From Saccharomonospora marina XMU15 (GTDB taxonomy: Bacteria; Actinomycetota; Actinomycetes; Mycobacteriales; Pseudonocardiaceae), in the NCBI RefSeq assembly GCF_000244955.1, contig NZ_CM001439.1, positions 682,001 to 746,000 of the forward strand: a stretch of DNA of 64,000 bases, read 5' to 3'. This document shows positions 10,667 to 26,532 of this stretch, one piece after another (position 1 is the stretch's first letter; every line of letters starts with the position of its first letter). The notes below the pieces were generated by a model. The model was not told the DNA's origin. It ran no database searches and worked only from the letters and a program-made list of their open reading frames with translations. A program made the position numbers and the translations under genes.

Positions 10667-11649
10667 CGAGCTTCTCCAAGCGCAACCCCATTCCTATCGC
10701 GGTGGTGGGAATCGTGCTGATGATCCTCGGCACGCTGGCCGCGCTGAACTCCGACGAGCTACCGATCATCGGAGGAGGCACCACCTACCGCGCGCACTTC
10801 AGCGAGGCCGCGGGCCTGCAGACCGACGACGAGGTGCGGATCGCTGGGGTCAAGGTCGGCAAGGTGACCGATATCGAGCTCGACGGCGACCGCGTGTTGG
10901 TCTCGTTCAAGGTCTCCGATGCCTGGCTGGGTGACCGAACCGCCGCCACCATCAAGATCAAGACGTTGCTCGGGCAGAAGTACCTCGCGCTCGACCCGGT
11001 CGGCGACCGGCCACTGGATCCCAGCGACACCATCCCGAGGGAGCGCACCACCGCGCCGTACGACGTGCTCGAGGCGTTCCGAGGGCTTTCGGAGACCGTC
11101 GACGAGATCGACACCGACCAGCTCTCCGAGAGCTTCGACGTGCTCTCGCAGACCTTCGCCAACACCCCGGACGACGTGCGGGGCGCGCTCAACGGGCTGT
11201 CGCGGCTTTCCGACACCATCGCCACCCGCGACCGGCAGTTGGCGAACCTGCTTGCCAACACCCGGCAGGTCAGCCAGACGCTCGCCGACCGCGACGCGGA
11301 ACTGCGCAAGCTGATCGAGGACGGCAACTTGCTGCTCGAGGAGCTTTCCGCCCGCGAGCAGGCCATCAGCGCGCTGCTGACAGGCAGCAGGCAACTCGCC
11401 GCCGAGCTCCGCGGGCTTGTCGACGACAACAACGAGCAGCTCGAACCCGTCATGGCCAAACTCGACCGGCTCACCAACATGTTGCAGCGCAACCAGGAAT
11501 CGCTTTCCGAGGGCATCAAGCGGTTCGCGCCGTTCATCCGGCTGTTCAATAACGTCCTCGGCAGCGGCCGCTGGTTCGACAACTACATCTGCGGGATGCT
11601 GCTGCCCTCGGTGGGGCCGCTGAACGAAGAGGGGTGTAACGCACGATGA
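10663..11649 (+). CDS. Mce family protein, MceC position
   Basis: The product is 328 aa from ATG 10663, chosen because it gives the ATGA overlap seen through the operon and better spacing to GGGAG; GTG 10654 would add 3 residues. An N-terminal anchor (IPIAVVGIVLMILGTLAAL) is followed by the MCE domain (AGLQTDDEVRIAGVKVGKV) and a long coiled, Gln/Glu/Arg-rich helix. The C-terminus has a cysteine pair. Confidence 0.89.
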   Translation: MTSFSKRNPIPIAVVGIVLMILGTLAALNSDELPIIGGGTTYRAHFSEAAGLQTDDEVRIAGVKVGKVTDIELDGDRVLVSFKVSDAWLGDRTAATIKIKTLLGQKYLALDPVGDRPLDPSDTIPRERTTAPYDVLEAFRGLSETVDEIDTDQLSESFDVLSQTFANTPDDVRGALNGLSRLSDTIATRDRQLANLLANTRQVSQTLADRDAELRKLIEDGNLLLEELSAREQAISALLTGSRQLAAELRGLVDDNNEQLEPVMAKLDRLTNMLQRNQESLSEGIKRFAPFIRLFNNVLGSGRWFDNYICGMLLPSVGPLNEEGCNAR

Positions 11650-12830
11650 CCGACACCCGCTTCGGAAGGCAGCTCACGCGCGGAATCGCCATCGCGTGCG
11701 TGCTGGGGCTCGTCGTCGCGGGCGCGCTGTGGTGGACGCTCAAGGACGCTGGGCGCAAGCACGCCGTCGCCTACTTCCCCGCCGCGATCGGGCTCTACGT
11801 GGGCAACAGTGTGCGCGTTCTCGGCGTGGAGATGGGTGAGGTAACCGGTATCCAACCGCTCGGTGACCGGGTCAGGGTGGAGCTGACCTACGACCGTGAC
11901 GTCGCGATCCCGGCCGACGCACAGGCCGCGATCGTGGCCCCCTCACTGGTCTCCGACCGCTACGTGCAACTCGCACCCGCCCACACCGGTGGGCCGCAGC
12001 TGGAGGACGGGGCCGTCATCCCGATGGATCGCACGGCCGTGCCACTGGAGATCGACGAGCTCAGTGACAGCCTCAGCCGGGTTTCGGAGTCGTTGGGGCC
12101 CAACGGAGCCAACGCCGACGGCTCGCTTTCCGATCTGCTCAACACGCTGTCGGACAACATGGAGGGCAACGGCACCCAGCTCAACGACACGATCACCAAG
12201 TTGGGCCAGGCCGCGCGCAGCCTCTCCGGCAACTCCGGCGACCTGTTCGCGACGGTGGACAACCTCGCCGAGTTGTCGACCACGCTCGCCGAGAGCGACG
12301 ACGAGGTTCGCCGGTTCGAGTCACAGCTGGCCGAGGTCAGCTCCTTCCTGTCGGGGGAGCGGGAGAACCTGGCGGCGACAGTTCGTGAACTCGGCACCAC
12401 GCTTCGGGCCGTGCGCGGCTTCATCGAGGACAACCACGGCAGAGTACGATCCAATGTGGACAAGTTGGCGGGGATCACCAGGGTGCTCGTCGACCAGCGT
12501 GCCGCACTCGCGGAGACACTCGACATCGCACCGCTGGCGCTGAGCAACCTGGCCAACACCTACAACGCGGCCTCGGGAACGCTTGACGCGCGGGCGAACC
12601 TCAACGAGCTGACCCAACCGCCCGTCGTGATGATCTGCAACTTCCTCAAGCAGACGCCGGAAGAGCTCGACGCGCTCGGCGAGCTGTGTGGGCAACTGGC
12701 GCCGGTGCTCGACGGGGCGCTGCCACTGCCCTCGCTGGCACAGTCGGTCAATGCCCTGAACAACGGCGAGCTGCCCGACCTGCCGCTGCCGGTGCTCGGC
12801 CAGCTCAACGCCTCCGGGGGTGGCCAGTGA
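11646..12830 (+). CDS. Mce family protein, MceD position
   Basis: The product is 394 aa with an N-terminal membrane helix (about 12-32), an MCE domain (GLYVGNSVRVLGVEMGEV) and an extended helical region. It overlaps its neighbours by four bases at both ends. The C-terminal part contains two cysteines and a Leu/Pro-rich tail. Confidence 0.89.
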   Translation: MTDTRFGRQLTRGIAIACVLGLVVAGALWWTLKDAGRKHAVAYFPAAIGLYVGNSVRVLGVEMGEVTGIQPLGDRVRVELTYDRDVAIPADAQAAIVAPSLVSDRYVQLAPAHTGGPQLEDGAVIPMDRTAVPLEIDELSDSLSRVSESLGPNGANADGSLSDLLNTLSDNMEGNGTQLNDTITKLGQAARSLSGNSGDLFATVDNLAELSTTLAESDDEVRRFESQLAEVSSFLSGERENLAATVRELGTTLRAVRGFIEDNHGRVRSNVDKLAGITRVLVDQRAALAETLDIAPLALSNLANTYNAASGTLDARANLNELTQPPVVMICNFLKQTPEELDALGELCGQLAPVLDGALPLPSLAQSVNALNNGELPDLPLPVLGQLNASGGGQ

Positions 12831-14029
12831 ACCGCAGCCGAATGACAGTCACCGCCTTCGTGTGCGCGGGCCTGCTGGTTGGGGGATGTTCCGTCCCCGG
12901 CTTCTCCGGCATCTACGACGTTCCGTTGCCAGGCGGTGCCGACGTGGGTGACGACCCCTACACGGTCAAGGTGCAGTTCCGCGATGTGCTGGACCTGGTG
13001 CCGCAGGCGGGCGTGCGGGTCAACGAGGTACCCGTCGGCAGGGTCGAGAACGTCGGTCTCGCGGCGGACGGCTGGACCGCCGAGGTCACCGTGCTGGTCA
13101 ACGGTGACGTCGAGCTCCCCGCCAACGCGATCGCGAACCTGCGCCAGTCGAGCCTGCTCGGCGAGAAGTACGTCGAGCTGACCGCGCCACCCGAGGCCGC
13201 TTCACAGGCCCAGCTCAGCGACGGCGACGTGATTCCGGTGGCGCGCACCAACCGCAGCGTCGAGGTGGAGGAGGTGCTCGGCGCGCTGTCGATGCTGCTC
13301 AACGGCGGCGGCGTCGAGCAGTTGAACACCATCACCAAGGAGCTGAACAACGCCTTCGAGGGCAACGAGGCCGACGTCAAGGCACTGCTGCGCAACACCG
13401 ATGAGCTCGTCACCGCACTCGACGAGCAGTCGGCCGACATCACCCGCGCGCTGGACGGGTTGAACCGGCTTTCCTCGACACTGAACGGCCAGCGTGACCA
13501 GATCGTGGGTGCCATCGACGACCTCGGTCCGGGGCTTCGGGTGCTCGAGCAGCAGCGCGGGCAGCTGGTCACGATGTTGCGGGCGTTGGACGAGCTTTCC
13601 GGGGTCGCGGTGGAGACGGTCAACGCAGGCCAGGAGGATCTGGTCGCCAACCTGGAGGCGTTGCTGCCGACACTGCGCAAGCTCGGCGAGGCCGGGTCCG
13701 ATCTGCCGAGGGCGCTGGAGCTGATGCTGACCTACCCGTTCAGCGACGCGGCGGTGGAGGGCGCCAAGGGCGACTACTTCAACCTCTACGCCGACATCGA
13801 CCTCAACCTGCAGGAGATCCTCGCCAACCTCAGCCGCAGCAGACAGAACCCGCTGCAGGACGTGCCGATTCTCGGCGATCTCACCGGCGGGCAGGACGGC
13901 TCCGGCGACGGCCCGCCGCCGCTGCCGCTGCCGGGCGAGGAAGGCGACAACACCGGCGACGACCAGCGCCAGGGCGAGTCGACGGGCCTTGGCGGGCTCT
14001 TCGACCTCTTCTCCGGAGGTGCCGGCTGA
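12827..14029 (+). CDS. Mce family lipoprotein, MceE position
   Basis: The product is 400 aa from GTG 12827 (GTGA overlap). A short signal peptide ends in a lipobox, LLVGG-C, with the lipidated cysteine at residue 21. Lipoproteins are characteristic of the fifth (MceE/LprK-like) position. The MCE domain follows (VPQAGVRVNEVPVGRVENV), then a helical region and a Pro/Gly/Asp-rich tail. The open frame extends upstream, but that part overlaps mceD. Confidence 0.89.
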   Translation: MNRSRMTVTAFVCAGLLVGGCSVPGFSGIYDVPLPGGADVGDDPYTVKVQFRDVLDLVPQAGVRVNEVPVGRVENVGLAADGWTAEVTVLVNGDVELPANAIANLRQSSLLGEKYVELTAPPEAASQAQLSDGDVIPVARTNRSVEVEEVLGALSMLLNGGGVEQLNTITKELNNAFEGNEADVKALLRNTDELVTALDEQSADITRALDGLNRLSSTLNGQRDQIVGAIDDLGPGLRVLEQQRGQLVTMLRALDELSGVAVETVNAGQEDLVANLEALLPTLRKLGEAGSDLPRALELMLTYPFSDAAVEGAKGDYFNLYADIDLNLQEILANLSRSRQNPLQDVPILGDLTGGQDGSGDGPPPLPLPGEEGDNTGDDQRQGESTGLGGLFDLFSGGAG

Positions 14030-15288
14030 TGCTGTTGCGCAGGACGAAAATCCAGTTGGTGGCCTTCCTGGTCATCTCGGTGCTGGCGATCGCGTACGCG
14101 CTGGTGCGATTCACCGACGTGGAGAAGACCTTCGGCACCGGCGGCTACACGGTGCGGCTGCAGTTGGCGGAGTCGGGAGGCATCTTCACCGGCGCCGAGG
14201 TGACCTACCGCGGCTACAACATCGGCAAGGTCGGCAGGCTCAGCCTGACCGAGACGGGGCTGCAGGCCGAACTCGACATCGAGGGCGACGCGCCGAACGT
14301 GCCCAGCGACCTGCATGCCGTGGTCGCGAACCGGTCGGCGGTCGGCGAGCAGTACGTCGATCTGCGCCCGGTGACCGATCGTGGGCCGTTCCTGCGGGAC
14401 GGTTCGGTGATACCGGTGGAGCGCGCCAGCACGCCTGTGCCCACCGAAAAGGTGATCGCCGACCTCGACAGTCTGGCCGCATCCGTGCCCACGGACGCGC
14501 TACGGACGGTCGTCGACGAGTCCTACGACGCCTTCCGTGGCACCGGCGACGATCTGCAGGTGCTGATGGACACCACTCGCGAGTTCACCGAAGTCGCGCA
14601 GCGGCACCTGCCGCAGACGGTGCAGCTGCTCGACGCGGGCACGACGGTGTTGACGACGCAGAACGAGATGGCGTCCTCGATGCGCTCGTTCAGCAGGGAC
14701 CTCAAGGACCTTTCGCGGACACTGCGCGACTCCGACGGTCAGCTGCGCGAGTTGATCGACATCACGCCGAAGGTGTCCAGGCAGGTGAGCAAGGTACTGG
14801 CCGAGTCGGGCCCCGGCCTTTCCACGCTTGTCGCCAACCTGCTGACCACATCCAACGTGATGGTCACCCGGCTCGACGGGTTGGAGCAGGCGTTCGTGAC
14901 CTACCCGGTCGTCGCGACAGGGGCGTACACGGTGACCCCCGGCGACGGCACCGCGCACCTCGGCCTGGCGCTGAACCTGTTCAACCCACCGACCTGCACC
15001 AAGGGCTACCTGCCACCGGAGCAGTACCGTCCAGGCAGCGAAACAGCGCCGAGGCAACCCAAACAGGACGCGTACTGCGCCGAACCGCCAGGCAGCCCGA
15101 TCGCGGTGCGCGGTTCGCAGAACGCGCCTTACCACGGCGTCCCGCAGCAGCCGAGCGAGCAGCAGGTGGAGGCCAACTCCCACCGTGACGAGGAGGAGCT
15201 GGCCTCGTTGCGTGGCTTGCCCGGCATCGCGGGTGGTCCTGGACTCAACATCACGAGCTTGCCGCAGCTGGTCGGGCTGCCTGGCTGA
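14029..15288 (+). CDS. Mce family protein, MceF position
   Basis: The product is 419 aa. An N-terminal anchor (IQLVAFLVISVLAIAYALV) leads into the MCE domain (GGIFTGAEVTYRGYNIGKV). A helical region and a tail rich in Pro, Gln and charged residues follow. It is the sixth and last mce gene, overlapping the previous stop by 1 nt, and is followed after 36 nt by the Mce-associated genes. Confidence 0.89.
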   Translation: MLLRRTKIQLVAFLVISVLAIAYALVRFTDVEKTFGTGGYTVRLQLAESGGIFTGAEVTYRGYNIGKVGRLSLTETGLQAELDIEGDAPNVPSDLHAVVANRSAVGEQYVDLRPVTDRGPFLRDGSVIPVERASTPVPTEKVIADLDSLAASVPTDALRTVVDESYDAFRGTGDDLQVLMDTTREFTEVAQRHLPQTVQLLDAGTTVLTTQNEMASSMRSFSRDLKDLSRTLRDSDGQLRELIDITPKVSRQVSKVLAESGPGLSTLVANLLTTSNVMVTRLDGLEQAFVTYPVVATGAYTVTPGDGTAHLGLALNLFNPPTCTKGYLPPEQYRPGSETAPRQPKQDAYCAEPPGSPIAVRGSQNAPYHGVPQQPSEQQVEANSHRDEEELASLRGLPGIAGGPGLNITSLPQLVGLPG

Positions 15289-15324
15289 CAGCCACATCAC
15301 ACCGCATACCTACTCTGGAGCGCT

Positions 15325-16002
15325 ATGAGTTCGGACGAGCAGCGGCGGACGCGGGCGGATGCGTCCGCCGACGCCGAGGAGACCGCCGACGCCACCGATA
15401 CCGGTGCTGACCAGGTCGCCGACGCGGAACCAGAGGTGGAGGGCGGTGCCGAGGAGCGGGCTGGACGGTCGAGCGCCGGGCCGCCGGGGTGGCTCGTTCC
15501 AGCCAGCGCCGCGTTCGCCCTGGCCGCCTTCGTGGTGGCGGCGGTGTTCGCAGTCATGTGGTGGGTCGCCTCGGGCAGCGACGATGCCGAGGTCGCGGGC
15601 GCGAGGGAGGACGTCGTGCGCGCGGCGGGCAACGCCGTCACCGCGTTGACCGAGCTGGACTACGAAAACCCCGACGCCTACTTCGAGCGGCAGAAGACGC
15701 TCGCCACGGACGAGTTGCGCAAGACGATCGAGCAGTCGGAGAAGAGCTACCGCGACGCCATCGCCAAGGCCAAGACGAAGGTCGTCTCGACGGTTCAGGA
15801 CGTCGCCGTGGAAGAGCTCAACGTGCACGAGGGCAAGGCGAGCGCGCTGGCAACGGTGAGTCTCGACGTCACGCAGGGCGACAAGCAGAGCACCAAAGCG
15901 CTGCGGCTGGAGCTGCAGCTCACCCGCGTCGACGAGAACGGCGAGCAGGTATGGAAGCTGGCCAACATGGGTGAGGTGCCGGTGGTCGGAACCGGGCAGT
16001 GA
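15325..16002 (+). CDS. Mce-associated membrane protein 1
   Basis: The product is 225 aa. A disordered Asp/Glu/Ala-rich cytoplasmic N-terminus (1-50) precedes one membrane helix (AAFALAAFVVAAVFAVMWWV, about 58-77) and an extracytoplasmic domain of about 140 aa ending ...LANMGEVPVVG. This layout and position match Mce-associated (Mas) proteins, which accompany mce operons and probably stabilise the complex. Confidence 0.82.
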   Translation: MSSDEQRRTRADASADAEETADATDTGADQVADAEPEVEGGAEERAGRSSAGPPGWLVPASAAFALAAFVVAAVFAVMWWVASGSDDAEVAGAREDVVRAAGNAVTALTELDYENPDAYFERQKTLATDELRKTIEQSEKSYRDAIAKAKTKVVSTVQDVAVEELNVHEGKASALATVSLDVTQGDKQSTKALRLELQLTRVDENGEQVWKLANMGEVPVVGTGQ

Positions 16003-16047
16003 GTCGCTCGTTCAGCAAACCAACGCGTTAGCAGTCAGGAGTCAGTC

Positions 16048-16959
16048 GTGCCATCACCCCGCCGCCGACTCGACGGCGCACCGACACCGGCGCGCCGTCC
16101 CCGTGTCGCCGGTCTGCGCAGGCCGGAGGCCCCCGAAGGGCGGCACGAAACCGAGCAGGCCGAGGCCACGAAGGAACAGCAGTCCGCACAGGCGGGCACG
16201 GAGCGTGGGACCGCAGGCTCGCAGCGTGACGGCGAGCGATCCCGGCCGAGCCCGCGCCGCAAGACCAGGGACGGTGGCAGGACCAAGCCCGCCGCGGAGG
16301 AGGAAGTGTCCACCGCGGACGTCGGCGACGACCCGGTGGCCCCTGCCCGGCAGGACGGTGAGTCTTCGAAGCGACCGCAGCGCCGGTTCGGCTACGCCGC
16401 GGTGGCCGTGTTGCTGGTGATCGGACTGGTGTTCTCCGGCCTGGCCGTGCTGTTCAAGTTCCGGCACAGCGAGGTCGCCTCGGCCACCGACAACACCGCG
16501 CTGGTGGATGTGGCGACGACGGCGCAGGTCAAGCAGGCGATGAGCGAGGCGGCCGAGTCGCTGTTCTCGGTGGACTTCAACGACGTGGGCAAGACCCAGC
16601 GTGCCGCCGACAGGCTGCTGGTCAACGACGAGGTCAAGCGCAAGTACGACGCGCTGATGGGCCAGGTGCGCGAGATCGCGCCGAAGCAGAAGATGGTCGT
16701 CACCGTCAAGGCTACCCGAAGCGCGGTGGTGCAACTCGACGGTGACCGCGCGAAGGTCATGGTGTACATCGACCAGACGGCGACGCGGACGGACACCAAC
16801 CAGACCTCCGCGGGTGGTGCCGCGATGTGGCTGACGGCCGAGCGTCGCGACGGTGAGTGGAAGGTCGTCAACATGGACACCTACGGCGGTGACCAAGCGG
16901 CTCCGAGCCAGCAGCCCGCACCGTCGTCGCAGGCAGGGCAGCCCAACGGCGGTAACTGA
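16048..16959 (+). CDS. Mce-associated membrane protein 2
   Basis: The product is 303 aa from GTG 16048 (AGGAGTC upstream). The N-terminal 110 residues are basic, polar and disordered. One membrane helix follows (about 114-133, YAAVAVLLVIGLVFSGLAVL). The extracytoplasmic domain ends in WKVVNMDTYGG with a Gln/Pro/Ser-rich tail. It has the same architecture as its neighbour and is probably a paralogous Mas protein. It closes the operon. Confidence 0.82.
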   Translation: MPSPRRRLDGAPTPARRPRVAGLRRPEAPEGRHETEQAEATKEQQSAQAGTERGTAGSQRDGERSRPSPRRKTRDGGRTKPAAEEEVSTADVGDDPVAPARQDGESSKRPQRRFGYAAVAVLLVIGLVFSGLAVLFKFRHSEVASATDNTALVDVATTAQVKQAMSEAAESLFSVDFNDVGKTQRAADRLLVNDEVKRKYDALMGQVREIAPKQKMVVTVKATRSAVVQLDGDRAKVMVYIDQTATRTDTNQTSAGGAAMWLTAERRDGEWKVVNMDTYGGDQAAPSQQPAPSSQAGQPNGGN

Positions 16960-16963
16960 CACT

Positions 16964-16995
16964 GCGCCAACCGGCGGGTAACCCCGCCTGGGCGC
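16964..16995 (+). terminator. Hairpin at the end of the mce operon
   Basis: Nested stems GCGCC/GGCGC (16964-16968 with 16991-16995) and GGCGGG/CCCGCC (16973-16978 with 16983-16988), 5 nt after the last mce-associated gene. There is no strong T-run, as is common in high-GC actinobacteria. Confidence 0.5.
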
Positions 16996-17102
16996 TTGAC
17001 TCAGCGTCTTCAGGGGTTCACGCTTACAGGCAACGGCACGCCTTGCGGGAGGCGAGCCAGGAGACAGGCCGTCGAGGCTGGGCACCCATCGGGTAGGCCC
17101 CC

Positions 17103-17131
17103 TCGACAAGCGGCGTCTTCCGGGCTAGACT
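17103..17131 (+). promoter_or_regulatory. Probable upstream promoter of rpoBC
   Basis: TCGACA (17103-17108), a 17-nt spacer and TAGACT (17126-17131) match housekeeping sigma elements well. It would give an rpoB leader of about 130 nt. Confidence 0.5.
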
Positions 17132-17199
17132 GCTTCTTTGCGCTGCCCACTTTCAGGCTGCCCTCATGCGGTAGCTAGTATGGTCGGCAACACCGCACC

Positions 17200-17229
17200 T
17201 TGACAGTACGCGTTGGTAGTTGCTAACGC
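17200..17229 (+). promoter_or_regulatory. Possible downstream promoter of rpoBC
   Basis: TTGACA (17200-17205), an 18-nt spacer and TAACGC (17224-17229). The -35 is perfect and the -10 only moderate. With the element at 17103-17131 it would give tandem promoters in the 307-bp gap before rpoB. Confidence 0.4.
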
Positions 17230-17266
17230 GGCTGCTCAACCAGCTATGTCCCCGGAAGGACGCATC

Positions 17267-20758
<3,492 letters not shown>

Positions 20759-20848
20759 CCCAGCCGCCTGGCGGGGGTGTGCCTCCCGCGTGCCCCCGCC
20801 AGGTAGCCCAACCCCTCTAGCCGAATCAACCCAAGGGGATGCAAGGAC

Positions 20849-24760
<3,912 letters not shown>

Positions 24761-24806
24761 CCGCTCCGGCTGCGGTAGCGCCAAGTCGCCCCGCGTCAGC
24801 AACAAC

Positions 24807-24846
24807 GGGGGAGCCCCCGGCCACCAGGCCGGGGGCTCCCCCTTTT
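24807..24846 (+). terminator. Intrinsic terminator after rpoC
   Basis: A perfect 16-bp GC-rich stem (24807-24822 with 24827-24842), a 4-nt loop, then TTTT. It is 46 nt beyond the rpoC stop. Confidence 0.92.
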
Positions 24847-24858
24847 GCTCGCCCCTCA

Positions 24859-24924
24859 CCGCGTTTTGCCCGCTAAACGCGCCCAGACCCCGCCCGTGGA
24901 CCGCGTTTCGCGGGCAAAACGCGG
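24859..24924. repeat. Dispersed palindromic repeat, inverted pair (locus 2)
   Basis: One copy in reverse orientation (24859-24881) and one forward (24901-24924), about 19 nt apart. The forward copy has self-complementary arms CCGCGTTT and AAACGCGG around the loop CGCGGGCA. It sits 12 nt beyond the rpoC terminator. Confidence 0.9.
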
Positions 24925-25046
24925 TCTTGGCGGCCGCAAAGGTGATCGTTACTCGGGTTGATCTGGCAGTTGGTGAGTTGTTGACAGCTCGCGATCTGTT
25001 ACACCAAGCTTCCTCATCGTCACTCGTTCGCGTGAGGAGGTTGTTG

Positions 25047-25784
25047 ATGAAGAGACGTGTAACCGGGTTGCTCGCCGTGTTGCTGATCGCTGTCGTCACC
25101 AGTTTTGTGGGCGCTGTGGTCACGGCGGCGCCCGCGAAGGCCGATGGCTGTTACACCTGGAACCGAACGCTGTCGCAGGGCGCGTCCGGCGAGGATGTCC
25201 GCCAGCTTCAGATACGAGTCGCCGGCTACCCCGGATACGGCTCCGTGCTTGCACTCGACGGTTCGTACGGTCCCGCCACCAAGGCTGCGGTCACCCGGTT
25301 TCAGCAGGCGTACGGCCTCAGCGCAGACGGGGTCGCCGGCCCACAAACGTTCAACAAGATCTACGCGCTGCAGGACGACGACTGCACTCCCGTGAACTTC
25401 TCCTACGGTGAGTTGAACAACTGCAACTCCAACTGGTCGGGTGGTGCGGTCGGTGCTTCCACGGCGAAGGCCAACGCCTTGGTGTCGATGTGGAAGCTGC
25501 AAGCCATGCGACACGCACTTGGCGATCAGCCGATTCGGGTGACCAGCGGCTTCCGCAGCCATTCCTGCAACGACGCGGTTGGCGGAGCGCCCAACAGCCG
25601 CCACCTCTACGGCGACGCCGTGGACCTCGGGTCGGGTCCGCACTCGCTGTGCACGCTCGCCAGGCAGGCACGCAGCCACGGCTTCAACGGGATTCTCGGC
25701 CCCGGCTACCCGGGCCACAGCGACCACACCCACGTCGATCATCGCTCGAGCCGGTTCTGGTCGGCTTCCAGCTGCGGCATCTGA
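25047..25784 (+). CDS. Secreted peptidoglycan-binding M15 D-Ala-D-Ala carboxypeptidase-like protein
   Basis: The product is 245 aa from ATG 25047 (AGGAGG 6 nt upstream). The signal peptide, residues 1-32, ends near AKA. A peptidoglycan-binding type 1 domain (about 41-106, GASGEDVRQLQIRVAGYPG ... DGVAGPQTFNKIY) precedes an M15 peptidase domain. Zinc ligands are visible in SRHLYGDAVD (His186, Asp193) and DHTHVDH (His229). Four or more cysteines suggest disulfides in an exported protein. It probably trims peptide cross-links in the cell wall, with substrate specificity unknown. It stands alone between two repeat loci. Confidence 0.88.
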   Translation: MKRRVTGLLAVLLIAVVTSFVGAVVTAAPAKADGCYTWNRTLSQGASGEDVRQLQIRVAGYPGYGSVLALDGSYGPATKAAVTRFQQAYGLSADGVAGPQTFNKIYALQDDDCTPVNFSYGELNNCNSNWSGGAVGASTAKANALVSMWKLQAMRHALGDQPIRVTSGFRSHSCNDAVGGAPNSRHLYGDAVDLGSGPHSLCTLARQARSHGFNGILGPGYPGHSDHTHVDHRSSRFWSASSCGI

Positions 25785-25806
25785 TTGAGGCCGCATCCGC
25801 ATGTCA

Positions 25807-25858
25807 CGTTTCGCGGGCTAACCGTGGTCGGCGAACCACGGTTAGCCCGCTAAACGCG
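25807..25858. repeat. Dispersed palindromic repeat, inverted pair (locus 3)
   Basis: CGTTTCGCGGGCTAACCGTGG (one 21-nt arm, 25807-25827, shown here split as CGTTTCGCGGG + CTAACCGTGG) pairs with 25836-25856, with one mismatch and an 8-nt loop. The right copy contains the TAG stop codon of the minus-strand gene at 25850-26503. Confidence 0.9.
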
Positions 25859-26503
25859 CGGGGCTCCCGGCTGGACCTCGTTCAACAGTTGGTCGAGGTG
25901 GTTCAGCAGGGCGCCCTTGCTGAGTTTGCGGTCCTTGCGTTCGGTGGAGATCATCCCTTGCCGACTGCGGAAGCCTTCGGGTGGTGTGTAAGCCCCTGAG
26001 GACAGATCCTTGAAGATCGGCTGTTCCCATTCGATGAACGCCGGGTACAGCGCCAGCCGCCAGTCGGTGATCGCATGGCGGCTGCCGGAGGTGAAGAAAC
26101 CGCCATAGGGGTAGCGGTTCATGGCGATGCTCACCACGTAGTCGTAGCGCCAGGCCTTTCGGTATCCACCCGACGTTCCCGCACTGACCTTGATCCGAGT
26201 TCCCTGCTGGCGCGCGTGAAAGATATACCCGCGGTGTTCACCCAGCAGTTCGATGTCGGTTCCCGGCAGTGCCGTGGTCTCCCACGATTCAGGTGCGGCC
26301 GTCCCGTCCGGGCTCAGGTCGCCGTTCGTGCCCCTGCCGGTCTTCACCAGCCAACCGTGTTGCCGCGCCATGCGGCGGGCTCCGCCCCACCGGAAGATCA
26401 TCCTGGGGATGAGTCGTTTCAGCCACCAGCCAAGCCCGAGTACGAGCAGGGCGAGGATCAACCATCCCCACACGTTGTCGGGCAGCCAGATTGCCGGGTC
26501 CAT
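25850..26503 (-). CDS. Hypothetical membrane-anchored protein
   Basis: I do not recognise the family. The product is 217 aa, starting at ATG 26503 with GAAGG 9 nt upstream. One N-terminal membrane helix (VWGWLILALLVLGLGWWLK, about 11-29) is followed by a cytoplasmic or envelope domain with many aromatic residues (YRKAWRYDYVVSIAMNRYPYGG). The last residues and the TAG stop are encoded by the right arm of repeat locus 3. It is the last gene of the minus-strand operon that begins at 28570, 29 nt after its upstream neighbour. Confidence 0.75.
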   Translation of the reverse strand: MDPAIWLPDNVWGWLILALLVLGLGWWLKRLIPRMIFRWGGARRMARQHGWLVKTGRGTNGDLSPDGTAAPESWETTALPGTDIELLGEHRGYIFHARQQGTRIKVSAGTSGGYRKAWRYDYVVSIAMNRYPYGGFFTSGSRHAITDWRLALYPAFIEWEQPIFKDLSSGAYTPPEGFRSRQGMISTERKDRKLSKGALLNHLDQLLNEVQPGAPRV

Positions 26504-26532
26504 CGGTCCAACCTTCTCAGTCGTGAACTGGC

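Noticed and set aside
17213-17266. Longer rpoB starting at TTG 17213 or ATG 17246
   Set aside because: No ribosome binding site. TTG 17267 has GGAAGGA at the right distance and fits family N-termini.
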